Below are positions 35,579-44,817 of a DNA stretch of 64,000 nucleotides, one piece after another. This DNA comes from Dyadobacter diqingensis (lineage in GTDB: Bacteria; Bacteroidota; Bacteroidia; Cytophagales; Spirosomataceae). A model generated the notes under the pieces. It saw nothing but the letters and a program-made list of their open reading frames with translations, searched no databases and was not told the DNA's origin. The translations under genes were made by a program, and so were the position numbers. Positions within the stretch are counted from its first letter, which is position 1. The number at the start of each line of letters is the position of its first letter. The stretch spans positions 248,289 to 312,288 of the forward strand of contig NZ_JAMXKF010000005.1 of assembly GCF_024220585.1 (NCBI RefSeq), given 5' to 3'.

Positions 35579-35633
35579 GGGCGCCCCTCGCGGTCGCCCA
35601 ATCGCCGTTTTGATCGCAGATCAAAACGGCGAT
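35579..35633. repeat. REP/MITE-like palindrome (second family)
   Basis: A G/C-rich hairpin (GGGCG...CGCCC) is followed by a perfect 15-base stem, ATCGCCGTTTTGATC (35601-35615) with its complement at 35619-35633 and a 3-base loop. The sequence is unrelated to the RAYT-linked repeat. It lies directly after the cytochrome stop and could also act in transcript ending, though no T-run follows. Confidence 0.6.
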
Positions 35634-35660
35634 CAAACCAAAATCAAATTCTAAATCCTC

Positions 35661-37157
35661 ATGAAAATCAGAATTGATTTAATACTCCCGCTATGCCTGA
35701 TATTTATTTTATCAGGAAAAATACAAGCCCAGTCGCCGACCTTTCCCGGCGAAAAAACGACTTGGCACGGCTTCGACCGGTATGATTTTGTGATGGATGA
35801 GGAAGGCCTGAGCATTAAACCCTTCAAGCCAGACCCGACCGAAAAAAACGGAGTAAAACCACCTGCCCAAGGTCAGCGGAGATGCATCGTAGTCGTGCCG
35901 ACAAAAGCAGCATCCGGAAACCCATGGTCCTGGCAGGGATGTTACTGGGATCATGAGCCACAAACCGAGATAGAACTTTTAAAGAGGGGTTTTGTAATCA
36001 GTTTCATTACACCCGATCCCGGTAAAGAATGGGATGCCTGGTACACTTTTCTGACAGAAAAATATGGTTTGTCAAAAAAGCCGGCATTTGTGGGTATGAG
36101 CAAAGGAGGCGTCAACGAATACGACTGGGCGACAACACATCCTGATAAGGTCTCCTGTATCTACGCAGACAACCCGGCGATAAGACCAGAAACGTTCGCA
36201 AAACTTGATTTGCTTGCACAACATGACGTTCCACTTTTAAATATCTGCGGATCAGCGGATTTTTTATTGGAAAGAACGACTCTGCCAATCGAAAAACGCT
36301 ATCACGAGCTGGGCGGTAAAATCACCGTCATGATTAAAGAAGGGCCTGCGCACCATCCCCACAGTCTCAAAAATCCGAAACTGATCGCCGACTGGATTGA
36401 ATCGAATATGAAGCTTACCCAGGAAAAACGACCTTCCTTTGCGACCGACCTGTTTACTAAAACCTATTATTATGGTCTGGAAAATACGTTTCATTATCTG
36501 GAAGAAGAAAAAACATATGCCACGAGCCGCGGCCCCGGTTTTACCCCTTTTTATGAGCGATATGACCTGAAAACCAATAGCCAGTGGGGCGTTACAGGTA
36601 TGGCGGTTATTGTGCCAAACAAAATTGCCGATGGGAAACCCTGGATCTTTCGCGCAGGTAGTCCGGAAAGAAGTGATTCCGTAGATCTGGCTATGCTTGC
36701 CAGAGGTTATCATATTGTAGTGGCACCGCTGACGGCGCAATCCGGTGCCGTGAGAGCGGAATGGGATTCCACCTATCGTTTTCTTGTAAGAAATGGTTTT
36801 TCAGGCAAACCCGTTCTCGAAGGCAAAGGGGCTGCCGCAGGAGAAACCTACGCATGGGCAATAGAAAACCCGGATAAGGTAAGCGCTATTTATAGCGAAA
36901 ATCCATTGATGACCGGCTTGATGATTAAAAATCCTTTGCTGGATTTTCTCGGGGTTCTGGCAAACTCAAAGATACCGATATTAAGCGTCAGCGGTAGCAA
37001 AGATCCGTGGCTTGCAACAAATACGAAAATTGCAGCACAGCGTTACAAAAAGCTGGGAGGAAGATATACTGTGATTATCAGGGAAGGTGAGGGGCATTTT
37101 CTAAAACCGCATGCCCCGGCACAGATCGTGGATTTCATCATGCATAATACGAAATAA
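35661..37157 (+). CDS. Secreted tandem alpha/beta-hydrolase-like protein
   Basis: This 498-residue protein has a signal peptide (LILPLCLIFILSGKIQAQ) and two repeated alpha/beta-hydrolase-like halves (about residues 60-250 and 310-495). Half 1 keeps the nucleophile elbow GMSKGG with Ser147, and a histidine-rich GPAHHPHS segment in the expected catalytic-His position. Half 2 aligns with it (PDKVSAIYSENPL against PDKVSCIYADNPA; LGGRYTVIIREGEGH against LGGKITVMIKEGPAH) but has GKGAAA at the elbow, so its serine is lost. Half 2 is probably a structural or binding pseudo-domain. The substrate may be a carbohydrate ester, given the neighbouring PQQ dehydrogenase. Confidence 0.8.
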   Translation: MKIRIDLILPLCLIFILSGKIQAQSPTFPGEKTTWHGFDRYDFVMDEEGLSIKPFKPDPTEKNGVKPPAQGQRRCIVVVPTKAASGNPWSWQGCYWDHEPQTEIELLKRGFVISFITPDPGKEWDAWYTFLTEKYGLSKKPAFVGMSKGGVNEYDWATTHPDKVSCIYADNPAIRPETFAKLDLLAQHDVPLLNICGSADFLLERTTLPIEKRYHELGGKITVMIKEGPAHHPHSLKNPKLIADWIESNMKLTQEKRPSFATDLFTKTYYYGLENTFHYLEEEKTYATSRGPGFTPFYERYDLKTNSQWGVTGMAVIVPNKIADGKPWIFRAGSPERSDSVDLAMLARGYHIVVAPLTAQSGAVRAEWDSTYRFLVRNGFSGKPVLEGKGAAAGETYAWAIENPDKVSAIYSENPLMTGLMIKNPLLDFLGVLANSKIPILSVSGSKDPWLATNTKIAAQRYKKLGGRYTVIIREGEGHFLKPHAPAQIVDFIMHNTK

Positions 37158-37184
37158 TTTTTTCAAATTTTATCATCTCACCCG

Positions 37185-39344
37185 ATGCGTAAATCGATAT
37201 TGTTTGGACAGCTTTTGCTGAGTTTTTTCATGTATGGTGCCCGGGAAAAGGAAAAATCGCTGCAAGACCAGGACTGGCCAAATTATGGAGGAAACAAGGC
37301 AGGGAACCGCTATTCTCCACTTGATCAGATTAATACCGAAAATGTAAAATCATTGCAGGTCGCGTGGATGTATGATGCTTCAGAGAAACCGGATCCTGAA
37401 AATCCCGGCAGGCAACGCAACCGCGCCATTCAGTGCCAGCCGATTGTGGTCAACGGAATCATGTACGGAACGACGCCGGAACTGAAATTATTTGCACTCA
37501 AAGCTGACTCAGGTGAGGAGCTCTGGAAGTTTGAACCGCGTAAAAGTGATAAGTTGAATTCAAATCGGGGCGTGGTTTACTGGCGTAGCGGCAATGATCA
37601 GCGTATATTGTATACAGTTGGCTCAGGTTTGTATGCGGTAAATGCAGAAACCGGGGAAATTGTCAAGAGTTTTGGCGTAGGTGGAAGAGTGGATATTCAT
37701 GAGGGACTCTCGACCAATATGGATCACGACGTCAACGTTTTGTCTGTCAACGCAACCAGTCCGGGGATTATTCATAAAAACACGTTCATCCTGGGATCAG
37801 CCGTTTCGGAATCCGGTGACGCTGCCCCCGGGCATGTCCGGGCATTTGACGTTGTGACGGGCCAATTGAAATGGGTTTTTCATACCATTCCCCAACCGGG
37901 TGAATTGGGTTATGATACCTGGCCGAAAGGTGCTTATAAAATCATTGGGGCTGCCAATAATTGGAGTGGTATGAGCGTGGATGAAAAAAGAGGTACCGTA
38001 TATTTCGGCACGGGATCGCCGGCTTCTGATTTTTATGGGGGCGATCGCAAAGGATCGAATCTTTTTGCCAACTGCATTTTGGCGCTTGACGCTGAAACGG
38101 GTAAAATGAAGTGGTATTATCAGACCATTCACCACGACCTTTGGGATCGCGATCATCCCAGTCCGCCCAACCTGACGACCATCACACACAACAGGAAACG
38201 CATCGATGTGGTGGTGCAATCGACGAAAGACGGGCTTGTGTATGTGCTTGACAGGGACAAGGGAACATCGATATTTCCGGTGGAAGAACGAGCCGTTCCG
38301 ACCAAAGGCCTTCCGGGTGAGCATCCTTATCCTACACAAAAATATCCGGTAAAACCGCTGCCATTATCCCGTCAGGTTTTTACTGAAAATGACATTACCA
38401 ATCTCTCGCCAGAGGCTCACGCTTATGTGACAGAACGTTATCAGAAAATAAAAACGGACAATAAGTTCGCTCCGCCAAGCACGACAGGAACGTTGCTTTT
38501 TGGGTATAGCGGAGGTGCAGAATGGGGTGGGAACGCTGTGGATCCGGATGGTATTTTTTACCAGAATGCCAACGAGGAACCCTGGGAGCTGATTATGATG
38601 GATGCTAGTCAAAAGAAAACCGACGTTCCGCGGACTTTGGGAAATACACTTTATATGACAAACTGCTCGGCTTGTCACGGACAGGACAGAAAGGGGAGCG
38701 GCAACGAGCTGCCATCGCTGATTGATATCGGGAAAAAATTAAACACGGCTTCTATAAAGAGTATCCTGAAAACCGGAAGCGGGCGAATGCCTTCGTTCTC
38801 GCATTTGTCTGAAAAAGAACAGGATGCCCTTATTGGATTTTTGCTTAATATTGAAAAGGATCAGAAAGCGGTTGTTGAAACCAGAACAAAATCCGCTGCA
38901 AAAAACGCTTTTCCCTATAAACCGGCTTACGTGACTAAAAGCTGGCAAAGGTTTACGGATCAGGATGGTTATCCGGCCGTCAAACCGCCTTGGGGAACTT
39001 TGAATGCAATTGATTTGAATACGGGAGAATATATCTGGCGGGTGCCACTGGGAGAATATCCTGAACTGGCGAAAAAGGGTATTCCGACAACCGGTACCGA
39101 TAGTTATGGCGGCCCGTTGGTTACCGCTGGCGGCCTTGTTTTTATTGCAGGAACAAAAGATGAAAAAATCCGCGCCTTTGATAAAAAAACGGGGAAAGTG
39201 GTGTGGGAATATCAGTTGCCCGCCGGAGGTTTCGCGACACCCATTACCTACCAGATCAATGGCAAACAATATGTCGCGATTGCAGCGGGTGGTGGAAGAG
39301 GACAGAAAATTGGAGGGAATTATATCGCTTTTTCATTAAAATAA
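37185..39344 (+). CDS. PQQ-dependent dehydrogenase with inserted cytochrome c domain
   Basis: This 719-residue quinoprotein is of the glucose/alcohol dehydrogenase type. The eight-bladed propeller begins QDWPNYGGNKAGNRYSPLDQ. It contains the typical HHDLWDRDHPSPPNL and GLVYVLDRDKGT segments and closes with PTTGTDSYGGPLVTAGGLVF. A cytochrome c domain (C494-S-A-C497-H498) is inserted before the last blades, as in Bacteroidota and type II-like quinohaemoproteins. It lacks the N-terminal membrane anchor of E. coli Gcd and has only a weak signal sequence. It would oxidise a sugar or alcohol in the periplasm and pass electrons to its haem. No pqq biosynthesis genes are in the window. Confidence 0.92.
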   Translation: MRKSILFGQLLLSFFMYGAREKEKSLQDQDWPNYGGNKAGNRYSPLDQINTENVKSLQVAWMYDASEKPDPENPGRQRNRAIQCQPIVVNGIMYGTTPELKLFALKADSGEELWKFEPRKSDKLNSNRGVVYWRSGNDQRILYTVGSGLYAVNAETGEIVKSFGVGGRVDIHEGLSTNMDHDVNVLSVNATSPGIIHKNTFILGSAVSESGDAAPGHVRAFDVVTGQLKWVFHTIPQPGELGYDTWPKGAYKIIGAANNWSGMSVDEKRGTVYFGTGSPASDFYGGDRKGSNLFANCILALDAETGKMKWYYQTIHHDLWDRDHPSPPNLTTITHNRKRIDVVVQSTKDGLVYVLDRDKGTSIFPVEERAVPTKGLPGEHPYPTQKYPVKPLPLSRQVFTENDITNLSPEAHAYVTERYQKIKTDNKFAPPSTTGTLLFGYSGGAEWGGNAVDPDGIFYQNANEEPWELIMMDASQKKTDVPRTLGNTLYMTNCSACHGQDRKGSGNELPSLIDIGKKLNTASIKSILKTGSGRMPSFSHLSEKEQDALIGFLLNIEKDQKAVVETRTKSAAKNAFPYKPAYVTKSWQRFTDQDGYPAVKPPWGTLNAIDLNTGEYIWRVPLGEYPELAKKGIPTTGTDSYGGPLVTAGGLVFIAGTKDEKIRAFDKKTGKVVWEYQLPAGGFATPITYQINGKQYVAIAAGGGRGQKIGGNYIAFSLK

Positions 39345-39362
39345 AACTGAACCCGATTACCT

Positions 39363-40727
39363 ATGTTTAAATCCGAAAAAAATGCAGACGATAGTCGTCG
39401 TAATGCGATAAAACTGTTAGCTGCCGGCTCTGCTGCCGGGCTATTTTCTTTGTTTGAAACCCCGCAAGCGCGTGCTGAAAAGTATGAAAAACCTGCCTAT
39501 GCTAAGGGAATGGCGCCTGTTACGATTAAAAGTGTCAGAGCAATTACGACCGCACCTGGCGGTTCCAACCTGGTTATTGTGAAAGTTGAAACGTCCGAGC
39601 CGGGTTTGTATGGGCTGGGTTGTGCCACTTTCACACAAAGGGCACTGGTGGTTATTCCTGCGATAAACATTTATCTCAACGAGTTTAGCGTTGGGAAGGA
39701 CGTAGACAATATTGAGGATATGTGGCAATCCACGTACGTAAGTTCGTATTGGCGGAACGGGCCGGTCTTAAACAACGCGTTGTCGGGATTGGATCAGGCT
39801 TTGTGGGATATCAAAGGCAAGCGGGCAAACATGCCGGTTTATCAGCTTTTGGGCGGTAAAACCAGGATCGCCGTGGACACTTACACCCACGCCAGCGGCC
39901 CGACTCCCGAAGCTATTGCCGATAAAGTGCAGCAGTATATGTCCGAAGGTTTCAGGCATGTACGAATCCAGCAAGGAGGATATGGCGGGGTAGGAGCCAT
40001 GGATGAAGTTAAGCCGGATTTTAAAGCGGCTGGTTTTGGCCGGGCGACGGACGATTTCAGCGATCAGCGGACTTACCTTAAACGGGTACCCAAAATGTTT
40101 GAAATGGTACGAAAAAAATGTGGTGAAGACGTTGAACTTTTGCATGACATGCATGAGTTGGTGGAGCCGATGGACGCCATCAATATGATCAAAGGTCTTG
40201 AAGAATACCGGCCGTATTTTGTGGAAGATCCCTTTTCTCCTGAAAATATGGGCTGGTTTAAACAACTTCGTCAGAGCACAACGGTGCCTATTGCGATGGG
40301 CGAGCTTTTTAACAATATCAATGAATTCCGCGAGCCTATGGCAAATCAGCTGTTTGACTACATCCGCTGCCACGTGTCTCAATTGGGCGGTATCACGCCG
40401 GCAATGAAGGTGGCTCGTTTGGGAGAGTGGTTTAATGTAAAAACGGCATGGCATGGCCCGGGAGATACGTCGCCGGTTGGGCATTCGGCTAATAATAACA
40501 TTGATATCGCGATCTGGAATTTCGGAATTCAGGAGTCGCAAAAGTTCAGTGAAAAGGTGCAGGAAGTTTTTCCGGGCTGCCCGACGATCAAAAATGGTTA
40601 TTATTATGTCAATGAAACGCCGGGACTCGGTATTGATATCAATGAGAAGGAGGCTGCAAAATATCCGATCAGCTCGAAATCAAGATGGACTGTACGGAAA
40701 AGTGATGGGACGATATTGAAACCTTAG
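39363..40727 (+). CDS. Enolase-superfamily dehydratase (mannonate dehydratase/RspA-like), Tat signal
   Basis: This 454-residue member of the mandelate racemase/muconate lactonizing group begins with a twin-arginine-like signal (DSRRNAIKLLAAGSAAGLFS, ending near ARAEK), so it is probably exported. Metal-binding acidic residues are in LLHDMHE, FVEDPF and MGELFNN. The C-terminal half has VKTAWHGPGDTSPVGHSANN, strongly reminiscent of D-mannonate dehydratase (ManD/RspA) sequences. Such enzymes abstract a proton alpha to a carboxylate and eliminate water from sugar acids. In this cluster it would act on an aldonate made by the PQQ dehydrogenase. The true substrate needs assay, since this family is promiscuous. 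Confidence 0.88.
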   Translation: MFKSEKNADDSRRNAIKLLAAGSAAGLFSLFETPQARAEKYEKPAYAKGMAPVTIKSVRAITTAPGGSNLVIVKVETSEPGLYGLGCATFTQRALVVIPAINIYLNEFSVGKDVDNIEDMWQSTYVSSYWRNGPVLNNALSGLDQALWDIKGKRANMPVYQLLGGKTRIAVDTYTHASGPTPEAIADKVQQYMSEGFRHVRIQQGGYGGVGAMDEVKPDFKAAGFGRATDDFSDQRTYLKRVPKMFEMVRKKCGEDVELLHDMHELVEPMDAINMIKGLEEYRPYFVEDPFSPENMGWFKQLRQSTTVPIAMGELFNNINEFREPMANQLFDYIRCHVSQLGGITPAMKVARLGEWFNVKTAWHGPGDTSPVGHSANNNIDIAIWNFGIQESQKFSEKVQEVFPGCPTIKNGYYYVNETPGLGIDINEKEAAKYPISSKSRWTVRKSDGTILKP

Positions 40728-40749
40728 CCAAAATTTATCCTCGCCGGAT

Positions 40750-40796
40750 CGCCGGGTTGAAACCCGGCGCTATCGGATCGGTCGTGCCTGCGGCAC
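40750..40796. repeat. Degraded RAYT-linked REP repeat
   Basis: The hairpin CGCCGGGTT/AACCCGGCG is followed by GATCGGTCGTGCCTGCGGCAC, which matches the left half of the 26128-26235 repeat (GATCGGTCATGCCTACGGCA). The right half is missing. It sits between the dehydratase stop and the convergent permease gene. Confidence 0.55.
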
Positions 40797-40848
40797 TTTT
40801 ACAGGGGGCGCGGGTGTTTTTGGAGTTTTATGGGTGTTGTTTCGGATT

Positions 40849-43248
40849 TTATTCTGCTTTCAGACTTTTGACGGGATTCATTAACGCGGCAAGTACCACT
40901 TTGTAACCAACCGTTAGCAAAGTGATCAGCAGAATGATCAAACCGCCGGACGCCATAATCCACCAGTGCAGGTCGATCCGGTAGGCAAAATTGTTTAGCC
41001 AGTTGCTCATGAAGTACCATGCTACCGGTGTTGCGATGATGAAAGCGAGGCCAACAAGCTGTAAAAATTCTTTACCAAATAATAAAACAATGCTGTTAAC
41101 ACTAGCGCCCAGGACTTTTCTGACGCCGATTTCCTTGGTGCGCTGTGAGACCATAAACGAAACCATACCAAATAATCCGAGACAGCAGATGAAAATGGCG
41201 GTCACGGCGAATGCTTGGATTAACGTTGTCAGCTGTTCTTCTTTTTCGTAAAACCGGGCGATCTTCTCATCAACAAACTGATACTCGAAAACTTCATCCG
41301 GGTATATCTTTTGCCAGGCATTTTGAATCACTTTTAATGATCTGGAAAAATCCTTTGTGTTGAGCCTGATCGCTACTTCCTTATAAAGTTTTGGATTGGC
41401 AAAAATGGCACAGGGCTCCACAGCCTCCTGAAGGGATTTAAGATGGAAACTTTTGACGACGCCAACAATCGGACCTTTCAAACCTGTATTGCCGTCTTCC
41501 AGCTGTCGGCCGAGCATTTTCTGAGGATCCTGAATACCCACACGATGCATTAATTCTTCGTTGACGACAAATTCCGTGACGGAATCACGGTCAACAGTGC
41601 TTCTGCCGGCAAGAAGAGGCATCCGGTAAGTTTCGAGATAATGTTGGTCGGCAAACCTGTCGCGGATCACGAATTTTTCCCATTCGGACCGGTTATCAAA
41701 CCTTACCGATCCTCCGTATCCCATGGATGATGTAGGGGCTTCGTACTGATAACTCACCGATTTTACATCCGTATTTTGCATGAGTTCATTACGGAAAGAC
41801 TGACTTACTTTTTTGGCCGAATCTGTTTTGGGAAGGGAGAGCGTAACAACGGCATGCTGATCAAAACCCAGATCGGCGTTTTTGAAAAATTTCATTTGCA
41901 GCAACAAAATCAGCGTGCCAATCACAAGCACTTGGGCAATGATCAACTGCACCGCAATCAGCGAACGCCGAAGCCCGATACCACCCACCTGTTTACTTCC
42001 AAGCCTGCCTTTTAGCGCGGTAATCGGGTTGAAACCTGAAATGATTACCGCAGGGTAAAAACCAGCCAGTATAACGATAAGGAGCAGCGTGAATATCCAG
42101 AAAATGGTGAGTTCAAACTGAAACAACAGCCCGAAATGGTATGCGTTGGTTTGGGTCCAGTTGTTCATCACGGGTAAGGCAAGCAGGATAAACAGCGATG
42201 CAAGCAGCGATGAGGCGAGGGTTATCAAACCCGTTTCACTCATAAATTGCCAAAAAAGTTGTTGCTGCGTACTCCCCAGAACCTTTCGTATCCCGATTTC
42301 CTTTGCCCGTTTCAACGCCTGTGCCGTGGCCAGATTTATAAAATTGATGCAGGCAATAACCAGTAAAAAAGTGCCGACTCCTGCCAATATCCAGAGGATG
42401 GATCTTCTGATTTTTCCGTCGTATCGTTCGTTAAAATGAATATCGGATAGCGGCTGAAACTGATGCTCGTAGTATTTTGCTTCGGCACCATAGTATTTCG
42501 AACCGTTGTTTTTTAGCAGCTTATGTATTTTTTGAACATCAGTATTTTCGGCAAATCGGACGAAAGTAAAATTCCTGCTGCTGATCCAGGAAAATGATGA
42601 CATGTCATAAGCAGAGTCGATCTGTTTAATCGTTGCCAGTGAAATGTAGACTTCAAAATCGAGGTCCGTGGGATTTTTTTGATCTTGTATCACGCCAATG
42701 ATTCTTAAATCGTGCATGTTGTTCATGCGCAGGGTTTTACCTGTTACGGCAGTTTCTCCGAAATATTTCCGTGCAATTTTTTCGCTGATCACGACCGTCG
42801 CAGGCTCGGTCATCTGGTGAGGATTGAACCGGCTGATCCACCCGAAAGCAAACATTTCCATAAAACCCTGATCGGCCAGAACCACGTTTGTCTTTTCCAG
42901 AAAGCGATTGGTTCTTTGGCCGTCGGTAGCTGCAAGGGTAATGTTTGGCATTTTTGCCATAAATCCGGCTTTCTCAACCTGAGGATAATCACGTAAAAGG
43001 GTAGGAGCCATCGGTGCTGCCGACCCCGGCTCATGTTCGGTGCCTTCATCCAGATGCAGATCGAGGACAACCCGGTAAATCTGGTCAAAACCTGGCTGGT
43101 GCCGATCTGTGCTGAGATGATATTGCAGAAAAAGAAATATCAGAACGGCACCTGTAATGCCCAGACCGAGGCCGAGGATATTCAATATCGCATAAGTCCG
43201 GTTGAGACGCAGGTTTCGAATTGCGATTTTGAAGTAGTTCTTTATCAT
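40849..43248 (-). CDS. MacB-like ABC transporter permease (FtsX family)
   Basis: This 799-residue inner-membrane protein has the duplicated FtsX architecture common in Bacteroidota. There is a first transmembrane helix (AILNILGLGLGITGAVLIFL), a MacB_PCD periplasmic domain, and three helices near residues 285-400 including KEIGIRKVLGSTQQQLFW. A fourth helix precedes a second periplasmic domain, and a second FtsX triplet closes the protein with KEIGVRKVLGASVNSIVLLF. These permeases work with a separate ATPase in mechanotransmission or export of peptides and drugs. No ATPase gene is adjacent, so it probably shares one encoded elsewhere. Confidence 0.93.
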   Translation of the reverse strand: MIKNYFKIAIRNLRLNRTYAILNILGLGLGITGAVLIFLFLQYHLSTDRHQPGFDQIYRVVLDLHLDEGTEHEPGSAAPMAPTLLRDYPQVEKAGFMAKMPNITLAATDGQRTNRFLEKTNVVLADQGFMEMFAFGWISRFNPHQMTEPATVVISEKIARKYFGETAVTGKTLRMNNMHDLRIIGVIQDQKNPTDLDFEVYISLATIKQIDSAYDMSSFSWISSRNFTFVRFAENTDVQKIHKLLKNNGSKYYGAEAKYYEHQFQPLSDIHFNERYDGKIRRSILWILAGVGTFLLVIACINFINLATAQALKRAKEIGIRKVLGSTQQQLFWQFMSETGLITLASSLLASLFILLALPVMNNWTQTNAYHFGLLFQFELTIFWIFTLLLIVILAGFYPAVIISGFNPITALKGRLGSKQVGGIGLRRSLIAVQLIIAQVLVIGTLILLLQMKFFKNADLGFDQHAVVTLSLPKTDSAKKVSQSFRNELMQNTDVKSVSYQYEAPTSSMGYGGSVRFDNRSEWEKFVIRDRFADQHYLETYRMPLLAGRSTVDRDSVTEFVVNEELMHRVGIQDPQKMLGRQLEDGNTGLKGPIVGVVKSFHLKSLQEAVEPCAIFANPKLYKEVAIRLNTKDFSRSLKVIQNAWQKIYPDEVFEYQFVDEKIARFYEKEEQLTTLIQAFAVTAIFICCLGLFGMVSFMVSQRTKEIGVRKVLGASVNSIVLLFGKEFLQLVGLAFIIATPVAWYFMSNWLNNFAYRIDLHWWIMASGGLIILLITLLTVGYKVVLAALMNPVKSLKAE

Positions 43249-43343
43249 GGCAGCATCGTTGGGTTTGGAATTTGGCTGGTCAAGTTAAAGAATTACGTGG
43301 CTTTTATGAATTGACAGGCAGGGTTTTAACATGATTTAACATG

Positions 43344-43373
43344 GATCGGATGAAACTTGTCGTTCATCCGATC
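43344..43373. terminator. Hairpin between MDR gene and ABC permease gene
   Basis: A perfect 11-base inverted repeat, GATCGGATGAA (43344-43354) with TTCATCCGATC (43363-43373), lies 14 bases past the MDR stop codon on the minus strand. There is no strong T-run in that direction, so termination is likely but not certain. Confidence 0.4.
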
Positions 43374-43386
43374 AAAACGCCTGTAT

Positions 43387-44382
43387 TTACATCCGCAACA
43401 CAATCTTCCCAAACTGCTCCCCGCTTTCCATGCGCTCAAAGGCGGCTTGGATATCATCGAAGGCGTACACCGAATCAATGATGGGGCGGAGCTGGTGATA
43501 GAGCACATAATAAAGCATGTTTTTGAATTCATCGTCATTGCCCATCGTCGTGCCCATGATGGTGATTTGTTTCAGGAAAATGAGCTTGGGGTTGAATGAT
43601 GGGATAGAGCCCGCTGTTCTTCCGAAGCTTATTATTTTTCCTCCCGCTTTTACCAGATGCAGCAACACTTCAAACCCTGTTCCGGCAGCACCATCCAGGA
43701 TCAGGTCAAACCCTTCTGTCTGATCGAACAATTCCTTTTTCCAGTTCAGGCTCTTGTAATTGGCGCCTCCGCTTGCGCCGGCAATGATGGCTTTTTGTAT
43801 TTTATCGTCTTGTCCGGATGTCACATAAACCCTGGAATTCATTTTTAATGCAAATGCCAAAGCCCAAAGCGCAACACCGCCGCCAATGCCGGTGATCAAT
43901 ATTGTACTTTTCCGGTTGAGCTGTCCTCTCGAAAAAAGAGCACGATAGGCAGTCAGGCCGGCGAGGGGAACAGCGGCCGCCTCTTCATAATTTAAATGTG
44001 CCGGAATTTCATAAATATATCGTTCATCGATGGCGATGTATTCGGCAAAGGTCCCGTGCATGGGATAACCCAGAATCTCGAAATCATTTTCGAAATCTTT
44101 CTGCTTTTTATCCCAGTTTAAGGACGGATTTATCACAACACGTTTATGAAGCCAGGCGCTGTCGGCATCGGGCCCAATATCAACAACGTCACCGGCACCG
44201 TCTGCGCCGGGAATAATCTTGAAATCCGCAAACTGGTTTTTTTCCTGCATGGGCCATAATTCATGATGATTAAGGCTCGCTGCTTTGATTTTAACGAGAA
44301 CCTGACCAGCTTTTATTTCAGGAATCGGTACTTCTTCAATGCGGATTGAGAAGTCTGACTGATCCAAAACGGCTGCTTTCAT
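43387..44382 (-). CDS. Medium-chain dehydrogenase/reductase (quinone oxidoreductase-like)
   Basis: This 331-residue MDR enzyme begins MKAAVLDQSDFSIRIEEVPI and has the groES-like domain with KIKAASLNHHELWPM. A conserved GADGAGDVVDIG stretch follows, then a Rossmann domain with the nucleotide-binding ILITGIGGGVALWALAFAL. There is no structural-zinc cysteine cluster, consistent with NADPH-dependent zinc-free members that reduce quinones or enones. It is a stand-alone gene upstream of the ABC permease on the same strand, separated by a hairpin. The substrate is unknown. Confidence 0.9.
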   Translation of the reverse strand: MKAAVLDQSDFSIRIEEVPIPEIKAGQVLVKIKAASLNHHELWPMQEKNQFADFKIIPGADGAGDVVDIGPDADSAWLHKRVVINPSLNWDKKQKDFENDFEILGYPMHGTFAEYIAIDERYIYEIPAHLNYEEAAAVPLAGLTAYRALFSRGQLNRKSTILITGIGGGVALWALAFALKMNSRVYVTSGQDDKIQKAIIAGASGGANYKSLNWKKELFDQTEGFDLILDGAAGTGFEVLLHLVKAGGKIISFGRTAGSIPSFNPKLIFLKQITIMGTTMGNDDEFKNMLYYVLYHQLRPIIDSVYAFDDIQAAFERMESGEQFGKIVLRM

Positions 44383-44741
44383 ATTTCATTTCGGTGGGCT
44401 AAATTTTAGAGTGCGGTGTTTTGACAACAAATAACAAACTGAAAACGTTTAGCCCGCAGCGCGATTAAAACATCTTAATTTGTGATCTGCCTGATAAATT
44501 TAAACTGTCAGAATGGAATTTCTATTAGTCATTTGATATTCAGTCTGACGGAAGGGTACATTAAGACACTTAAAATAATAAATTCTTCTGATTTTTAATA
44601 AAAAAGTTACTTAATGGCATTAAAATCTCCTGAGCTGTTGGCAGGCGCCTTCTGGTGATACAGTTACATCTTTAAATTTCCATATTACAACCTCTGAGAG
44701 TATACGTGAATAACCCGAATTCGAAGATTAAAAAAAAATAT
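44383..44741. other. Intergenic region without a recognised gene
   Basis: This is an AT-rich stretch between divergently transcribed genes. Apart from short open frames of about 14-20 codons I see no supported gene or clear promoter for the MDR gene. The TetR promoter and operator begin right after it. Confidence 0.5.
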
Positions 44742-44772
44742 TTTGTAAGTAAATAAACATTTACTTACTTTG
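44742..44772 (+). promoter_or_regulatory. Promoter and perfect palindromic operator of tetR-monooxygenase operon
   Basis: TTTG at 44742-44745, a 19-base spacer and TTACTTTG at 44765-44772 form the promoter. A perfect 10-base inverted repeat, GTAAGTAAAT (44745-44754) and ATTTACTTAC (44759-44768) with 4-base centre, fills the spacer and overlaps the -7 element. This is the expected position for a TetR-type repressor operator. Confidence 0.75.
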
Positions 44773-44817
44773 TGTCGTCATTTTTTCGATTCTGAAAAAA
44801 AGTGAAATAAATAGGCT

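Noticed and set aside
39768..40541. 257-codon minus-strand open frame
   Set aside because: It is antisense to the enolase-superfamily gene and has no recognisable domain or signal.
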